DNA of 7,144 bases, taken from positions 1 to 7,144 of the forward strand of contig JAKAMP010000139.1 of the NCBI GenBank assembly GCA_021812865.1, written 5' to 3'. The notes under the pieces are model-generated. The model made no database searches. It was not told where the DNA came from and worked only from the letters and a program-made list of their open reading frames with translations. The stretch is from Bacteroidota bacterium (GTDB lineage Bacteria > Bacteroidota > Bacteroidia > Bacteroidales > JAAYUG01). This document shows positions 5,483 through 7,144 of this stretch, piece after piece. The translations under genes were made by a program, and so were the position numbers. Numbering within the stretch: position 1 is the stretch's first letter; each line of letters opens with the position of its first letter.

Positions 5483-7144
5483 TCACTCTCTCCTGGACCG
5501 GCGGAATTTGAAATAATCAGAAATATTCACAGCTTTCTTCATCAAATCAAAATATAACATAGTGTACAGGATCAGAATATACACCCAAACAACACCCATA
5601 TTAAACCAGTAAGTATCGAAAAATCTCCCGAGGAAAGGTTTCACCGGGGAAAAGAGGTGAGCGCGGAAGCTCATGGGAGACTCTACCCTCGGATCCTGGT
5701 ATATCGGGTCGTATTGCTGAACCAGCCGGTTGGAATATTCCAGAATCTTGTTCTTCTCTAATGATTTCCTTACATAATCCGAAACGCTCTCATTGAAATA
5801 ATCATCCCTGAACTGTTTGTATTTTTTAGCATCTGTGGTAGTCCAGTACCCGATAACTTTCTGCTTCATCTGGTTCACTTTTTCGAATTCCCCTGCATAA
5901 TAATCTTTGAGCCGCGACAGGTATTTGCTCAGGCGATCGACCATCTCCGGGCTGATTTCCTTTGCGGTGATCTGATCAAGTCCGGCAAAAGGAACAGAAG
6001 TCACCCTTTCCATCTGAACCCCTACTTCGTATTGAAGCAATGGAAGGTACGCGGCAGTCCTGGATATTTTACCGGAATTGGCCAATTCTTCGGCAAGTGC
6101 ATCCACCTTTTCCTGAAGGCGGGGAATATAGTATACCTGCATATAATCTGCCTGGCTCTCCTTCTTTTCAAGATCATACAGGGTAAGAGTTTTGCCTACC
6201 CGCGCCTGTTCATACCGGTTGTTTATGTATTGATGAACCATCAGCGCTTCGTACGACCACTTGGTAGGCATAAACTCGGCAATGAGTGGCGCTTTGTCGA
6301 CACTGCCCACCGTACGGTTCAGTTTGTCGAAGGGGAACATGGCTCCGCTGAGGATCATCATCGGGATCATCACCAGGGGAATAATGATATAGATGGTTAC
6401 TGCCGAATTGAATGAGGATGATATATTCAATCCCAGCACATTGGCAAATGCAGCAGTGGTAAAAAGCGCAAACCAGTATGGAAAGGTCATTCCTTTAATC
6501 CCCAGGATAGTATTGGCTATCAGCACAAAGGCAATGGACTGTACAGCAGAGATGGCGAATAAAATAAGCACCTTGGCAACCAGGTAGCTCGATCGGCTCA
6601 GGTTAAGAAAGCCTTCCCGTTTAAGAATCTTGCGGTCTCTGAAAATCTCTTCGGCGCTAACCATAAATCCGAGGAACAAGGCCACAATTAGGCTCATGAA
6701 AATGTAGATAGGGATATTATCATTTTCCCTGAAGATATAGACATTGGAATTGGGATCGGCAATATAGCGGATAATATAGGCCAGAATAAAACCCAGCACA
6801 GGGGCTTCGACCAGGTTGAGGGTGATATATTGCCTGTTACTGATTTTGGATAAAAAGTCCCGTACCAGGTAAATGGAAAACTGTTTGAACCAGTGTGGAA
6901 TATTCAGTGATTTGGGGGGGGGCGCCGATATGGTTTCGGATTTTTCGAAGGTGGTATTCTCATGATAGTGTTCCTCCCATTTGGGGGGCGAAACTTTGCG
7001 GAGGTTGGTATAATTTCCGAATTCATCCACCACTCTGGCTTCGATGATATTGAAGATGAGTTCGGGGTTCACATTTCCGCAGAGCGCACATTCACCCACA
7101 TCGCTGTTAATCTGCTGGTCGATGTGCTTGAAATACATAACTGC
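5483..7144 (-). CDS. ABCG-like ABC exporter, C-terminal permease half (5' end outside window)
   Basis: This is the membrane half of an ABC-2/ABCG-type transporter. The frame is open to the window edge (A-V precede the first Met at 7138), and the first residues (MYFKHIDQQINSDVGEC) look internal, so the N-terminal ATPase domain is expected beyond the edge. Counting from that Met, a linker with CALCGNVNPE (17-26) and proline-rich stretches (SPPKW, APPPKS) is followed by membrane segments near 108-126, 143-161, 186-213, 221-241 and 245-268. An amphipathic coupling region SAEEIFRDRKILKREGF (161-177) lies between TM2 and TM3, as in ABCG proteins. A large extracytoplasmic domain spans about 270-508, and the last membrane segment is 511-530, before a basic tail (FKFRRSRRE). 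The TM5-TM6 loop is far larger than in eukaryotic ABCG transporters. The substrate cannot be told. The gene heads the minus-strand unit visible here. Confidence 0.88.
   Translation of the reverse strand, partial: AVMYFKHIDQQINSDVGECALCGNVNPELIFNIIEARVVDEFGNYTNLRKVSPPKWEEHYHENTTFEKSETISAPPPKSLNIPHWFKQFSIYLVRDFLSKISNRQYITLNLVEAPVLGFILAYIIRYIADPNSNVYIFRENDNIPIYIFMSLIVALFLGFMVSAEEIFRDRKILKREGFLNLSRSSYLVAKVLILFAISAVQSIAFVLIANTILGIKGMTFPYWFALFTTAAFANVLGLNISSSFNSAVTIYIIIPLVMIPMMILSGAMFPFDKLNRTVGSVDKAPLIAEFMPTKWSYEALMVHQYINNRYEQARVGKTLTLYDLEKKESQADYMQVYYIPRLQEKVDALAEELANSGKISRTAAYLPLLQYEVGVQMERVTSVPFAGLDQITAKEISPEMVDRLSKYLSRLKDYYAGEFEKVNQMKQKVIGYWTTTDAKKYKQFRDDYFNESVSDYVRKSLEKNKILEYSNRLVQQYDPIYQDPRVESPMSFRAHLFSPVKPFLGRFFDTYWFNMGVVWVYILILYTMLYFDLMKKAVNISDYFKFRRSRRE
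6914..6922. repeat. Run of nine G within the exporter gene
   Basis: Nine consecutive G on the + strand (nine C on the coding strand) encode Pro-Pro-Pro in the linker segment ISAPPPKSL of the ABC exporter. The frame is intact at this length. A shorter run of six G lies at about 6981-6986 (SPPKW). Long G/C runs can slip during replication, so the run may vary in length between cells or be prone to sequencing error. Confidence 0.8.

Noticed and set aside
5461..5483. Eight-base direct repeat ATGCCGGT at 5461-5468 and 5476-5483
   Set aside because: Only two short copies, one overlapping the exporter stop codon; not enough to call a binding site or repeat.

Overview
The window looks like a chromosomal piece of a Bacteroidota (probably Bacteroidales-like) genome, possibly from an uncultured lineage. 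The grounds are the family types (a YARHG-domain secreted protein, a DUF6427-like membrane protein next to purD, an ABCG-like exporter with a very large TM5-TM6 loop), the lack of Shine-Dalgarno sequences before the genes, and one good match to the Bacteroidota -7 promoter element TAnnTTTG. No RNA gene, insertion sequence, CRISPR array or phage gene was found, and there is no gene-free stretch longer than about 300 bases.

Left part (1-1492, + strand): two strongly AT-rich genes overlap by four bases (ATGA). The first is a short protein of unknown function whose frame is open to the window edge. The second is an exported protein of 396 residues ending in a YARHG domain. GC content is roughly 18-30% in the blocks counted here, then rises abruptly to about 43% near position 1381, inside the YARHG coding sequence. 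This suggests that the AT-rich DNA was acquired or exchanged as a module.

Middle part (1593-3946, + strand): a complete purD (GAR synthetase, purine synthesis) is followed after 10 bases by a polytopic membrane protein resembling DUF6427, read from a TTG start. Just after its stop lies a 66-base region that can fold into a long imperfect stem-loop.

Right part (7144-3961, - strand): a probable transcription unit converging on the purD pair. It runs from the C-terminal permease half of an ABCG-like ABC exporter (its ATPase half lies beyond the window), through an unrecognised helical lipoprotein, to a small secreted probable beta-sandwich protein, and ends in a strong Rho-independent terminator. 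The lipoprotein may also have its own promoter. The exporter plus two exported proteins of unknown function could form an uncharacterised cell-envelope system; that is inference from gene order only.
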